From NCBI GenBank assembly GCA_900547855.1, contig URIK01000006.1, positions 1 to 27,311 on the forward strand: a DNA stretch of 27,311 nt. The letters are read 5' to 3'. A program made the translations under genes and the position numbers. A model generated the notes under the pieces. That model did no database searches, was not told where the DNA came from, and was given only the letters and a program-made list of their open reading frames with translations. Source of the DNA: an uncultured Collinsella sp. GTDB lineage: Bacteria; Actinomycetota; Coriobacteriia; Coriobacteriales; Coriobacteriaceae. Shown one piece after another: positions 13,469-20,389 of this stretch (positions within the stretch are counted from its first letter, which is position 1; each line of letters starts with the position of its first letter).

Positions 13469-13971
13469 TAGTTCTCCTCCTTGGCGGCGGCGGCGTCCTC
13501 AGCAGCCCACTTGGCCTCGAGAGCGGCCTCCTCAGCCATCTCCTTCTCGATGCGCTGCTCAGCGTTCTTAGCAGCAACAATCTTGGTCTTGATGGGGAGC
13601 TTGTGCTGCGCAAGACGCAGAGCCTCGCGAGCGACCTCCTCGGGAACACCCTTGACCTCGAACATGATGCGGCCGGGCTTGACGACGGCCACCCACTCCT
13701 CGGGGTTACCCTTACCAGAACCCATGCGAGTCTCGGCAGGCTTCTTGGTGATGGGCTTATCGGGGAAGATCGTGATGTAGACACGACCGCCACGCTTCAT
13801 GTAGCGGGTCATGGCAATACGAGCGGCCTCGATCTGACGGTTGGTGATCCAATGGGCCTCGAGAGCCTGGATACCAAACTCGCCGAAATGCAGCTCGGTA
13901 TTACCCTTGGCCTGGCCCTTCATGGAGCCACGCTGCACCTTGCGGTGAAGAATACGCTTAGGGGCAAGCAC
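13468..13971 (-). CDS. rplP: Ribosomal protein L16 (uL16) with C-terminal extension, 167 aa
   Basis: 50S protein at the A-site/tRNA elbow. MLAPKRILHRKVQRGSMKG, GIQALEAHWITNRQIEAARIAMTRYMKRGG and the late LRLAQHKLPIKTKIV are standard. It is longer than the usual 137-144 residues: about 30 extra C-terminal residues form an alanine- and glutamate-rich, probably helical tail (AEEAALEAKWAAEDAAAAKEEN). The start is GTG at 13971, overlapping the rpsC TAG by one base (TAGTG), with GAGGGG upstream. Confidence 0.97.
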   Translation of the reverse strand: MLAPKRILHRKVQRGSMKGQAKGNTELHFGEFGIQALEAHWITNRQIEAARIAMTRYMKRGGRVYITIFPDKPITKKPAETRMGSGKGNPEEWVAVVKPGRIMFEVKGVPEEVAREALRLAQHKLPIKTKIVAAKNAEQRIEKEMAEEAALEAKWAAEDAAAAKEEN

Positions 13972-14681
13972 TACTGACCCCTCCTCTCGGAGTTACGACG
14001 ACGAGGACGCGAAGAGCCCTCGAGTGCAGGGTTGGGAACAGGCTGGCCCGGGAGCTTCTCACCCAGGTAGATCCAGACCTTCACGCCGCAAGCGCCCATG
14101 GTGGTGCTGGCGACAGCCGTGCCGTAGTCGATCTTGGCACGGAGGGTGTGCAGAGGCACGCGACCCTCACGGTACCACTCACGACGGCCCATCTCGGCAC
14201 CGCCGAGACGACCGGAGCACTGGATACGGATGCCCTTAGCGCCGGCCTTGCGGGCGGACTGGACAGCCTTGCGCATAGCGCGACGGAAGGCAACGCGGCC
14301 CTCGAGCTGCTCGGCGATAGACTGAGCAACGAGGTTGGCGTCGAGCTCGGGGCGCTTGATCTCGACAACGTCGACGGAGAGCTGGCCCTTGGAGACGCCA
14401 GCGACCTTCTCGAGCTCGGTGCGGAGGGCATCGATCTCGGCACCCTTCTTACCGATGACAACGCCGGGGCGAGCGGTGAGGATGATGACCTTCACCTTGT
14501 CGCCAGCGCGCTCGATCTCGACGCGGGAGACAGCTGCGCGGGAAAGACGCTTCTCGAGGTACTTGCGGATCTCGAGATCGTTACCGAGGGTCTTAGCGTA
14601 ATCCTTCTCTGCGAACCAGCGGGAGCGCCAGTTCTCGGTGATGCCAAGACGGAAGCCGGTGGGGTAGACTTTCTGACCCAT
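13971..14681 (-). CDS. rpsC: Ribosomal protein S3 (uS3), 236 aa
   Basis: 30S protein at the mRNA entry tunnel with helicase activity. It starts MGQKVYPTGFRLGITENWRSRWFAEKDY. The KH domain has GVVIGKKGAEIDALR, followed by a C-terminal domain with GAKGIRIQCSGRLGGAEM and REGRVPLHTLRAKIDYG. A basic tail (SSRPRRRNSERRGQ) ends the protein. AAGGAGG precedes the ATG at 14681; rplV ends 6 nt upstream. Confidence 0.98.
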   Translation of the reverse strand: MGQKVYPTGFRLGITENWRSRWFAEKDYAKTLGNDLEIRKYLEKRLSRAAVSRVEIERAGDKVKVIILTARPGVVIGKKGAEIDALRTELEKVAGVSKGQLSVDVVEIKRPELDANLVAQSIAEQLEGRVAFRRAMRKAVQSARKAGAKGIRIQCSGRLGGAEMGRREWYREGRVPLHTLRAKIDYGTAVASTTMGACGVKVWIYLGEKLPGQPVPNPALEGSSRPRRRNSERRGQ

Positions 14682-14687
14682 ACAGCT

Positions 14688-15059
14688 TTACGCCTCCTTT
14701 CGAGGAGCAACGACGACGGTGATGTGGGAAGTACGCTTCAGAATACGAGAAGCGGAACCCTTGGCGCGGGGACGGATGCGCTTAAGCGTCGGACCCTCGT
14801 CAACATAGGCAGCGGCGACAACCAGGTTGTCGGCACGCAGACCGTTGTTGTTCTCGGCGTTCGCAACGGCGGAACGGAGAACCTTCTCGACATCCACGGC
14901 GACGGCGCGGTCGCAGAAGTGGAGGATGTCGAAGGCCTGAGCGACAGGCTTGCGGCGGATCAGATCGACCACCAGGCGGGCCTTGCTGGGGGAAACACGC
15001 ACGTACTTGGCGACGGCGCGAACCTCGGTGGCCTCAGTTTCAATAGACTTAGTTGCCAT
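14688..15059 (-). CDS. rplV: Ribosomal protein L22 (uL22), 123 aa
   Basis: 50S protein whose beta-hairpin lines the exit tunnel and contributes to macrolide response. VRAVAKYVRVSPSKARLVVDLIR and the hairpin tip region GPTLKRIRPRAKGSASRILKRTSHITVVV are diagnostic. The C-terminus ends soon after the last strand. GGGGG precedes the ATG at 15059, 14 nt after rpsS. Confidence 0.98.
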   Translation of the reverse strand: MATKSIETEATEVRAVAKYVRVSPSKARLVVDLIRRKPVAQAFDILHFCDRAVAVDVEKVLRSAVANAENNNGLRADNLVVAAAYVDEGPTLKRIRPRAKGSASRILKRTSHITVVVAPRKEA

Positions 15060-15073
15060 TTACGGTTAACCCC

Positions 15074-15334
15074 CTATTTGGCCTTGTGGCCACGGAACGT
15101 ACGAGTCGGCGCGAACTCGCCGAGCTTGTGACCAACCATGGACTCGGTAACATACACGGGCACATGCTTGCGGCCGTCGTGGACGGCGATGGTGTGACCA
15201 ACCATCTCGGGGAAGATGGTGGACGCGCGGGACCAGGTCTTCACGACGTCCTTCTTGCCAGCCTCGTTCATCGCGGTGATACGCGAGAGAAGGCGAGTCT
15301 CCACGAACGGGCCCTTTTTGAGACTTCTGCTCAT
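15074..15334 (-). CDS. rpsS: Ribosomal protein S19 (uS19), 86 aa
   Basis: 30S head protein. MSRSLKKGPFVETRLL, TIFPEMVGHTIAVHDGRKHVPVYV and GEFAPTRTFRGH are invariant family blocks. At 86 residues it is slightly shorter than the usual ~92, lacking only the C-terminal tail. AGGAG lies 10 nt before the ATG at 15334. Confidence 0.98.
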   Translation of the reverse strand: MSRSLKKGPFVETRLLSRITAMNEAGKKDVVKTWSRASTIFPEMVGHTIAVHDGRKHVPVYVTESMVGHKLGEFAPTRTFRGHKAK

Positions 15335-15366
15335 AAGTGCTTTCTCCTAAAACTCGGTATCCGAAA

Positions 15367-16197
15367 TTACTTCTTACGGCGACGAATGATGTGCTGGTTC
15401 GAGACCTTCTTCTTCTTGCGCGTACGAAGGCCCTTCGTCGGCTTACCCCAGGGGGTAACAGAGGGACGACCAGAGGTGTGGTTCTTGCCCTCGCCACCGC
15501 CGTGCGGGTGGTCGACAGGGTTCATGACGGTACCGCGGACGGTCGGGCGCACGTTCATGTGACGCTTACGGCCGGCCTTGCCGATGACGATGTTGGAGTG
15601 ATCGGCGTTGCCGACCTCACCGACGGTGGCGCGGCAGGTAACGAGGATGCGGCGCATCTCGGAGGAAGGCATACGGACGATAGCGTACTTGCCCTCCTTA
15701 CCCATCAGCTGGCAGGAGTTACCGGCGGAACGGGCGATAGCAGCGCCCTTGCCCGGCTGGAACTCGACGGCGTGGATGAGCGTACCGACGGGAATGTCGG
15801 CGAGGGGCAGAGCGTTGCCCGGCTTGATGTCGGCGTCAGAACCGGACATGATGGTCTGACCGACCTCGAGGCCCTTGGGGGCCAGGATGTAGCGCTTCTC
15901 ACCGTCAGCGTAGTGCAGCAGAGCGATGCGAGCGGAACGGTTCGGATCGTACTCGATCGTGGCAACCTTGGCGGGCACGCCGTCCTTGTTGCGCTTGAAG
16001 TCGATCACGCGGTAACGACGCTTCACGCCGCCGCCCTGGTGGCGGGTGGTGATGCGGCCGTTGTTGTTACGACCGGCCTTCTTGGGCAGGGGCTCGAGAA
16101 GAGACTTCTCGGGCTTGGTGCAGGTGATCTCGGAGAAATCGGAGATCGTCTGCCAACGCCTACCAGCGGAGGTCGGCTTAAGGTGCTTTACAGCCAT
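15367..16197 (-). CDS. rplB: Ribosomal protein L2 (uL2), 276 aa
   Basis: 50S protein needed for subunit association and peptidyl transferase assembly. The N-terminus MAVKHLKPTSAGRRWQ, the central GGGVKRRYRVIDF and the C-terminal NPVDHPHGGGEGK with the conserved histidine are clear. I start it at the ATG at 16197, with AAGGGA 6 nt upstream, giving the standard length; an in-frame extension to 16272 is leader RNA. It is preceded by a 179-nt spacer with strong structure that could mask this ribosome-binding site. Confidence 0.98.
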   Translation of the reverse strand: MAVKHLKPTSAGRRWQTISDFSEITCTKPEKSLLEPLPKKAGRNNNGRITTRHQGGGVKRRYRVIDFKRNKDGVPAKVATIEYDPNRSARIALLHYADGEKRYILAPKGLEVGQTIMSGSDADIKPGNALPLADIPVGTLIHAVEFQPGKGAAIARSAGNSCQLMGKEGKYAIVRMPSSEMRRILVTCRATVGEVGNADHSNIVIGKAGRKRHMNVRPTVRGTVMNPVDHPHGGGEGKNHTSGRPSVTPWGKPTKGLRTRKKKKVSNQHIIRRRKK

Positions 16198-16359
16198 TAC
16201 AATCCCTTTCAATAGGAATCCGTTAGCCATCGCAGACAGGGATTCGAGGTTCTGCCTCGGGTGCGATGACACCGGACGTATACACGGTTCCGGGCGTGTC
16301 CATTTTATACGTCCAAAACCTTGAGCTCTCGCCTCCCCTATTTGGGAGGCATGAGCTCA
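16198..16359 (-). ncRNA. Structured leader between rplW and rplB (candidate cis-regulatory RNA)
   Basis: Three structures occur in transcript order. The first is TGAGCTC/GAGCTCA plus GCCTCCC/GGGAGGC around an internal loop (16322-16359), followed by TTTT. The second is GGACGTATA/TATACGTCC (16274-16282 with 16306-16314). The third is an outer stem CATCGCA/TGCGATG (16228-16234 with 16262-16268) enclosing CGAGG/CCTCG (16245-16249 with 16255-16259). The Shine-Dalgarno AGGGATT (16201-16207) is complementary to AATCCCT at 16238-16244 in the third element, so opening or closing it could switch rplB translation. This is read from sequence only; no known leader class was recognised. Confidence 0.55.
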
Positions 16360-16376
16360 CTCAACAGCAGCGAGTC

Positions 16377-16664
16377 TTAGGCCTGGTTGCCAAAGACCTC
16401 GATGGTGTCGCCCTCGGCCAGCGTGACGATGGCCTTCTTCCAAGAACGGGTCTTGCCGGCGACATAGCGCACGCGCTTGGTCTTGGGCTTGACCGTCAGG
16501 GTGTTCACGCGAACGACCTTGACGCCGAAGATCTCCTCGACAGCGTCCTTGATCTGATACTTGTTAGCATCCTTGGCGACCTCGAACGTGTACTTGTTCA
16601 GCTCCATGCCGGAGAAGGAACGCTCGGACACGATCGGACGGATGATGATCTCGTGGGCGGTCAT
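16377..16664 (-). CDS. rplW: Ribosomal protein L23 (uL23), 95 aa
   Basis: Exit-site protein of the 50S subunit that docks trigger factor and SRP. IIIRPIVSERSF, NKYTFEVAKDANKYQIKDAVEEIFGVKVV.VNTL and the RRWKKA-like RSWKKAIVTL are standard. Its ATG at 16664 directly abuts the rplD stop codon. An unusually long 179-nt spacer separates it from rplB. Confidence 0.98.
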   Translation of the reverse strand: MTAHEIIIRPIVSERSFSGMELNKYTFEVAKDANKYQIKDAVEEIFGVKVVRVNTLTVKPKTKRVRYVAGKTRSWKKAIVTLAEGDTIEVFGNQA

Positions 16665-17291
16665 TTATGCAAGCACCTCCCCGAAGTGAGCGGCGATGTC
16701 GGCGGGCATCAGCACAGCGTTGTTGTTAACGAGATCGTAGGTGTTGGCCTCGTCAGCGGTGATGATGAACGTCTTGGGAATGTTGCGGAACGACAGGTAG
16801 GCGTTGACGTCCTCATCGCGAACGATGATGGTCAGACGCTTGCCCTCAAGACCGAGAGCCTTGAGCATGGCGACGGCAGCCTTGGTGGAAGGCTTCTCGA
16901 AGCCGTAGTCGTCGACGAGCACGAGCTCACCATCGGCCAGCTTGGCGGACAGCGCGGAGCGCATAGCCAGCTTGACCTCCTTGTTGTTCATACGCTTAGC
17001 GTAGGAACGGGGCTTGGGGGCGAAGACAACGCCACCGTGACGCCACTGGGCAGCACGGATGGAACCCTGACGGGCACGGCAGGTGCCCTTCTGACGCCAA
17101 GGCTTCTTGCCGCCACCGGAAACCTCAGAGCGACCCTTAGCAGACTGGGTGCCCTGACGCCAAGAGGCCATCTGGCACTTGACGATGTGGTGCATAACGT
17201 GGATGTTCGGCTCGATGCCGTACACCTCAGCGGCGAGCTCGGCCTCGGCGACCTTCTTGCCCTCGCTGTTCTTTACTTCAAACTTTGCCAT
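16665..17291 (-). CDS. rplD: Ribosomal protein L4 (uL4), 208 aa
   Basis: 50S protein, and in E. coli the autoregulator of the S10 operon leader. The extended loop SGGGKKPWRQKGTCRARQGSIRAAQWRHGGVVFAPKPR is unmistakable. The C-terminal alpha/beta domain runs to residue 208. AAGGAG lies 9 nt before the ATG at 17291; a 46-nt gap separates it from rplC. Confidence 0.98.
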   Translation of the reverse strand: MAKFEVKNSEGKKVAEAELAAEVYGIEPNIHVMHHIVKCQMASWRQGTQSAKGRSEVSGGGKKPWRQKGTCRARQGSIRAAQWRHGGVVFAPKPRSYAKRMNNKEVKLAMRSALSAKLADGELVLVDDYGFEKPSTKAAVAMLKALGLEGKRLTIIVRDEDVNAYLSFRNIPKTFIITADEANTYDLVNNNAVLMPADIAAHFGEVLA

Positions 17292-17337
17292 TTAAGTGTT
17301 CTCCTTGGTATGACGCTGGGCTAAATGGGCTGGGCCC

Positions 17338-17958
17338 TTAGGCCATACGGATGGCGACGAGACCATTCTTGGCACCCGGGACAGCGCCCTTGACCAAGAT
17401 GAGGTTCTGCTCGGCATCGATGCGGACAACGGAAAGGTTCTTGACGGTAACGCGCTCGTTACCCATGTGACCGGCCATCTTGACGCCCTTGAGGACGCGC
17501 GCAGGATAGGCGCACTGACCGATAGAACCGGGGTGACGCTGGAAGTGAGAACCATGCGTCATAGGACCGCGGCGCTGACCCCAGCGCTTGATGCGACCCT
17601 GGAAGCCCTTACCCTTGGAGGTACCGATGACGTCGACCTTCTCGACATCAGCGAAATCAGCGACGGTGACGACCTCGCCGACCTTGTGCTCCTCGCCGTT
17701 CTCGACGCGGACCTCACGAAGGAAGCGGACAGGCTCGACGCCAGCCTTGGCGAAGTGACCAGCCATGGGCTTGTTCACGTTCTTGGCCTTGATGTCGCCG
17801 AAACCGATCTGGACGGCGTCATAGCCGTCGGTTGCCTGAGTTTTAACCTGCGAGACAGCGCAGGGGCCAGCCTGGATGACCGTGACGGGAACGACGTTGT
17901 CGTCCTCGTCCCAAACCTGGGTCATGCCAATCTTGCGGCCGAGAATCATGCTGATCAA
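17338..17958 (-). CDS. rplC: Ribosomal protein L3 (uL3), 206 aa
   Basis: Early-assembling 50S protein near the peptidyl transferase centre. ILGRKIGMTQVWDEDDNVVPVTVIQAGPC and the central GTSKGKGFQGRIKRWG.RRGPMTHGS.FQRHPGSIG are diagnostic. I favour the TTG at 17958. It has GGGA 7 nt upstream, and it gives M-x-x-x-ILGRKIG, the spacing seen in many L3 proteins. The in-frame ATG at 17949 lacks a ribosome-binding site. It is the first gene of the operon: rpsJ, which precedes rplC in most bacteria, is absent, and a promoter and leader are found instead. Confidence 0.97.
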   Translation of the reverse strand: MISMILGRKIGMTQVWDEDDNVVPVTVIQAGPCAVSQVKTQATDGYDAVQIGFGDIKAKNVNKPMAGHFAKAGVEPVRFLREVRVENGEEHKVGEVVTVADFADVEKVDVIGTSKGKGFQGRIKRWGQRRGPMTHGSHFQRHPGSIGQCAYPARVLKGVKMAGHMGNERVTVKNLSVVRIDAEQNLILVKGAVPGAKNGLVAIRMA

Positions 17959-18135
17959 GATATGATCCCAACTCTCGCGTGGTCTTGGGACAATGCGTAC
18001 ACCACCGAGCGTACGCCCCTAGAGGACCACTACTTACACGACGTGCTCCCCAGCCTTGTATAGCGTCCGGACTACCTGACAACCCTATTAAGCAGGCATT
18101 TTGTCCAGCCAGAATACTCCCCTGGTTTCACACAG
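17959..18135 (-). promoter_or_regulatory. Leader of the rplC ribosomal operon
   Basis: About 177 nt of untranslated RNA are predicted upstream of rplC. Visible stems include GCGTAC/GTACGC (17995-18000 with 18011-18016) and TCCCAA/TTGGGA (17966-17971 with 17985-17990). The second includes the GGGA ribosome-binding site of rplC, so it could repress translation. Autoregulation by an operon product such as L4 is plausible by analogy only. Confidence 0.45.
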
Positions 18136-18141
18136 CTGTTT

Positions 18142-18171
18142 AGTATACACGACTGCGGGCGTATCCATCGA
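18142..18171 (-). promoter_or_regulatory. Predicted promoter of the rplC operon
   Basis: On the minus strand TATACT (18147-18142) is a five-of-six match to the -10 consensus. A weak -35, TCGATG (18171-18166), lies 18 nt upstream. Start near 18135. Confidence 0.45.
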
Positions 18172-18210
18172 GATTCATATTTCACTCACATTGTTTACGC
18201 AGGTAAAGTG

Positions 18211-18387
18211 CGTGGCACGTTCCCAGTGTGCGGCGGAGGGGGCGGGCCTGAGACATATTAAGGTTGCTGCTCTACAGTCCTGCTCACGACGGAGAGCACA
18301 TTAAGTGCTCTCCTGTTCGTGCGGAACTCGCGACAACCTTAATATGTCTCAGGCCCGCCCCCTCCGCCGCACACTGGGAACGCCACG
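18211..18387. repeat. Giant inverted repeat with 49-bp perfect arms
   Basis: Bases 18218-18266 and 18334-18382 are exact reverse complements over 49 bp. The pairing extends outward by 5 bp (CGTGG 18211-18215 with CCACG 18383-18387) across a 2-nt bulge. The 67-nt loop contains another hairpin, GGAGAGCAC (18291-18299) with GTGCTCTCC (18305-18313), extended by CACGA/TCGTG. The whole can form a stem-loop or cruciform of about 177 nt. There is no T-run after either arm and no ORF. It lies between the phosphatase stop and the ribosomal operon promoter. It could be a MITE-like element, a transcription barrier, or less likely an assembly fold-back. Confidence 0.93.
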
Positions 18388-18417
18388 TTGACGTCTGCTA
18401 AACCTTGCTCGCTCAGG

Positions 18418-19044
18418 CTAATGACTTTGTTGGGGGTCCACTATTTGCTGGAGGGTGAACTTACATTGATGAGGCTCGCCTTCTACTTGTAGCTTTGCCT
18501 CATCGAAGTCGAAGATCATGATGGCGCAGTTGGGGAGTTTTGTTGGGAGCTCGAAGCCCTCTGGGGCTGCAGCCTTGATGAATTGGCGACTGGCGCTGCC
18601 GTGGCTTACTGCTAGGAGGGTTTCTATGCCCTCGGCGCCCATGAGATTGGTGAGGGTGTCTACCATGCGCTCTTGCAGCGCGCGGCTTCCTTCTCCTCCG
18701 AAGGGGACCAGGTCCTCGCCCGGATCCCAAACGTCGGTGGGCAGGGCGTCGTGGGGGCCTTCTTCGAAGGTGCCGTAGCTGCGCTCGATAATGCCTTCAC
18801 AGGGCTCGACTGCTGCGTCCGGGCCGAGGAGCTCGCATGCGACGAGACTTGCCGTGTCCATAGCTCGGCCTAAGGGTGATGAGACAACTTTGTCGGGGAC
18901 GACGCCGTGGGCCTTGAGCCATGCGGCTGCCATTCCCGCTTGTTTGCGGCCCAGGTCGGTCAGCGGTGAATCGCAGCGGCCCTGGACCAGCTTTTTGACG
19001 TTGAACTCCGTCTGACCGTGGCGGAGTAGATACAGTTTCTTCAT
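18418..19044 (-). CDS. Histidine phosphatase family protein (phosphoglycerate-mutase-like), 208 aa
   Basis: Cytosolic branch-1 histidine phosphatase. The phosphohistidine motif LLRHGQTEFN (Arg8, His9) opens the protein; Arg60 in SSPLGRAMDTA, Glu87 and His148 in VSHGS complete the catalytic set. LVQGRCDSPLTDLGRKQA is typical of small-molecule phosphatases in this family (GpmB/CobC-like). Substrate cannot be assigned. GGGGAG lies upstream of the ATG at 19044. It is 39 nt downstream of the cation-efflux gene and probably co-transcribed. The giant inverted repeat begins about 30 nt after its stop. Confidence 0.92.
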   Translation of the reverse strand: MKKLYLLRHGQTEFNVKKLVQGRCDSPLTDLGRKQAGMAAAWLKAHGVVPDKVVSSPLGRAMDTASLVACELLGPDAAVEPCEGIIERSYGTFEEGPHDALPTDVWDPGEDLVPFGGEGSRALQERMVDTLTNLMGAEGIETLLAVSHGSASRQFIKAAAPEGFELPTKLPNCAIMIFDFDEAKLQVEGEPHQCKFTLQQIVDPQQSH

Positions 19045-19083
19045 GCTCTCCCCTTCTGCATAACCTGCTTTGCCGGCACAGCC

Positions 19084-20238
19084 CTACTCGTGGGTATGTC
19101 CTACGTAGTCTTCGTCGATCGTAATCTTGGCAATCGACTTGGGATATTCCGATTCGACCCGTTGTGCCAGCGCGTGCTTTACGTCTTCGGCACTCATCTG
19201 CAGATCCGAGGGACGCACGCAGTCAAAGATCACGTTGGTGTGCGTGGGACCCGGCACGCAGCGAAGGTCGTGAATCGAGAGGCGGTTATCGATCTCCTGA
19301 GCCATTGCGTTGATACGCAGGCGCATGCTCGCCACCTTTGGATCGTCGGTCACGATGGGGTCGTAGTGAAGCGTGACGATCATGCCGTCCTCGTCCCTAA
19401 ACGACTGCTCAATGTTATCGAGCGTGTCGTGACTTTCCAGCGGACTGACCTCGGCCGCCATCTCGGCATGCGCGCTTGCGAACTTCCTGCCCGGGCCGTA
19501 GTCGTGAACCATCAAATCGTGAACGCCCAAAACGCCGGGATAGCTCATGATCTTGTCTCGAATGTGCTTGACCAGCTTAGGATCGGGCGACTGACCCAAA
19601 AGCGGGCTCACCGTATCTTGAATAAGTTCAAAGCCGCTCCAGCCAATATAGGCGCCAACGGCAAGGCCAACCCATGCGTCAAGATTGATGTGCGTCACCT
19701 GCGAAACAATTGCACATGCCAGCACGGCGCCTGTGGCAAGAACATCGTTCTTGGAATCCTGGGCAGTCGCATGCAGTGTCTCGGACTCGATACGGTCGCC
19801 GAGCTTTTGGTTGAGCGCCGTCATCCACAGCTTAACAACCATCGAAAGCGCCAGGACTGCCACCAGGGCAAGCGAGAACTCGACAGGTTCGGGGTGGATG
19901 ATACGCTCAAACGAGGACTTCACCAGTTCAAGGCCAATGAGAAGCACGAGCGCCGCCACGACAAGACCCGAGAGGTACTCGTAGCGACCATGGCCGTATG
20001 GATGCTCGGGGTCGGCGGGCTTGCTCGCCAGCTTAAAGCCCAGCACGCTCACGATATTCGAGCTGGCATCGGACAGGTTGTTCATGGCATCCGCCACAAT
20101 CGAAACCGATCCCGACAGCACGCCAATTACGCCCTTCGCAGCGCATAGTGCCACATTGGCGAGAATACACACCACGCCAGCTAACGTGCCCACACGCGCA
20201 CGGTCGCCCTGCGCACGCTTAACAATCCACTCGACCAT
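19084..20238 (-). CDS. Cation diffusion facilitator transporter, probably Mn2+ type, 384 aa
   Basis: Inner-membrane divalent-metal efflux antiporter with six expected transmembrane helices in residues ~15-210 and a cytosolic C-terminal domain. HPYGHGRYEYLSG after TM2 is the CDF hallmark. The TM2 site reads N53-NLS-D57 and the TM5 site D161-SKN-D165, the ND-DD pattern reported for manganese-selective members, rather than the histidine-containing pattern of zinc exporters. The C-terminal extension beyond the usual ~300 residues (about 310-384) is a second small alpha/beta segment, seen in a subset of Firmicutes and actinobacterial CDFs. The ATG at 20238 follows GGGGGCGG. Selectivity is inferred from the motif. 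Confidence 0.9.
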   Translation of the reverse strand: MVEWIVKRAQGDRARVGTLAGVVCILANVALCAAKGVIGVLSGSVSIVADAMNNLSDASSNIVSVLGFKLASKPADPEHPYGHGRYEYLSGLVVAALVLLIGLELVKSSFERIIHPEPVEFSLALVAVLALSMVVKLWMTALNQKLGDRIESETLHATAQDSKNDVLATGAVLACAIVSQVTHINLDAWVGLAVGAYIGWSGFELIQDTVSPLLGQSPDPKLVKHIRDKIMSYPGVLGVHDLMVHDYGPGRKFASAHAEMAAEVSPLESHDTLDNIEQSFRDEDGMIVTLHYDPIVTDDPKVASMRLRINAMAQEIDNRLSIHDLRCVPGPTHTNVIFDCVRPSDLQMSAEDVKHALAQRVESEYPKSIAKITIDEDYVGHTHE

Positions 20239-20325
20239 CTACATCCGCCCCCACGGTACTACCTATATATCTATTGCTCAAACGGATTGTAGTGTAGCCA
20301 CTTTGTCCCCCAGATACAAAAAAGG

Positions 20326-20351
20326 CCGCAACCCACACGGGCCACGGCCTT
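20326..20351 (-). terminator. Terminator after the PTS EIIC gene
   Basis: On the minus strand AAGGCCG (20351-20345) pairs with CGGCCTT (20338-20332) and is followed by a run of T's (to 20328). It closes the long fatty-acid/EIIC transcription unit. Confidence 0.88.
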
Positions 20352-20389
20352 GGAATATGGCAAAGGAATCGTCCTTGTGTCGCACAGGT

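Noticed and set aside
18101..18304. Small plus-strand gene across the giant inverted repeat
   Set aside because: Runs through one arm and the loop of the palindrome, lacks a ribosome-binding site, and looks like chance coding.
17959..18417. Hidden rpsJ (S10) upstream of rplC
   Set aside because: No frame of about 100 codons with S10 motifs exists here on either strand; the region is promoter, leader and palindrome.
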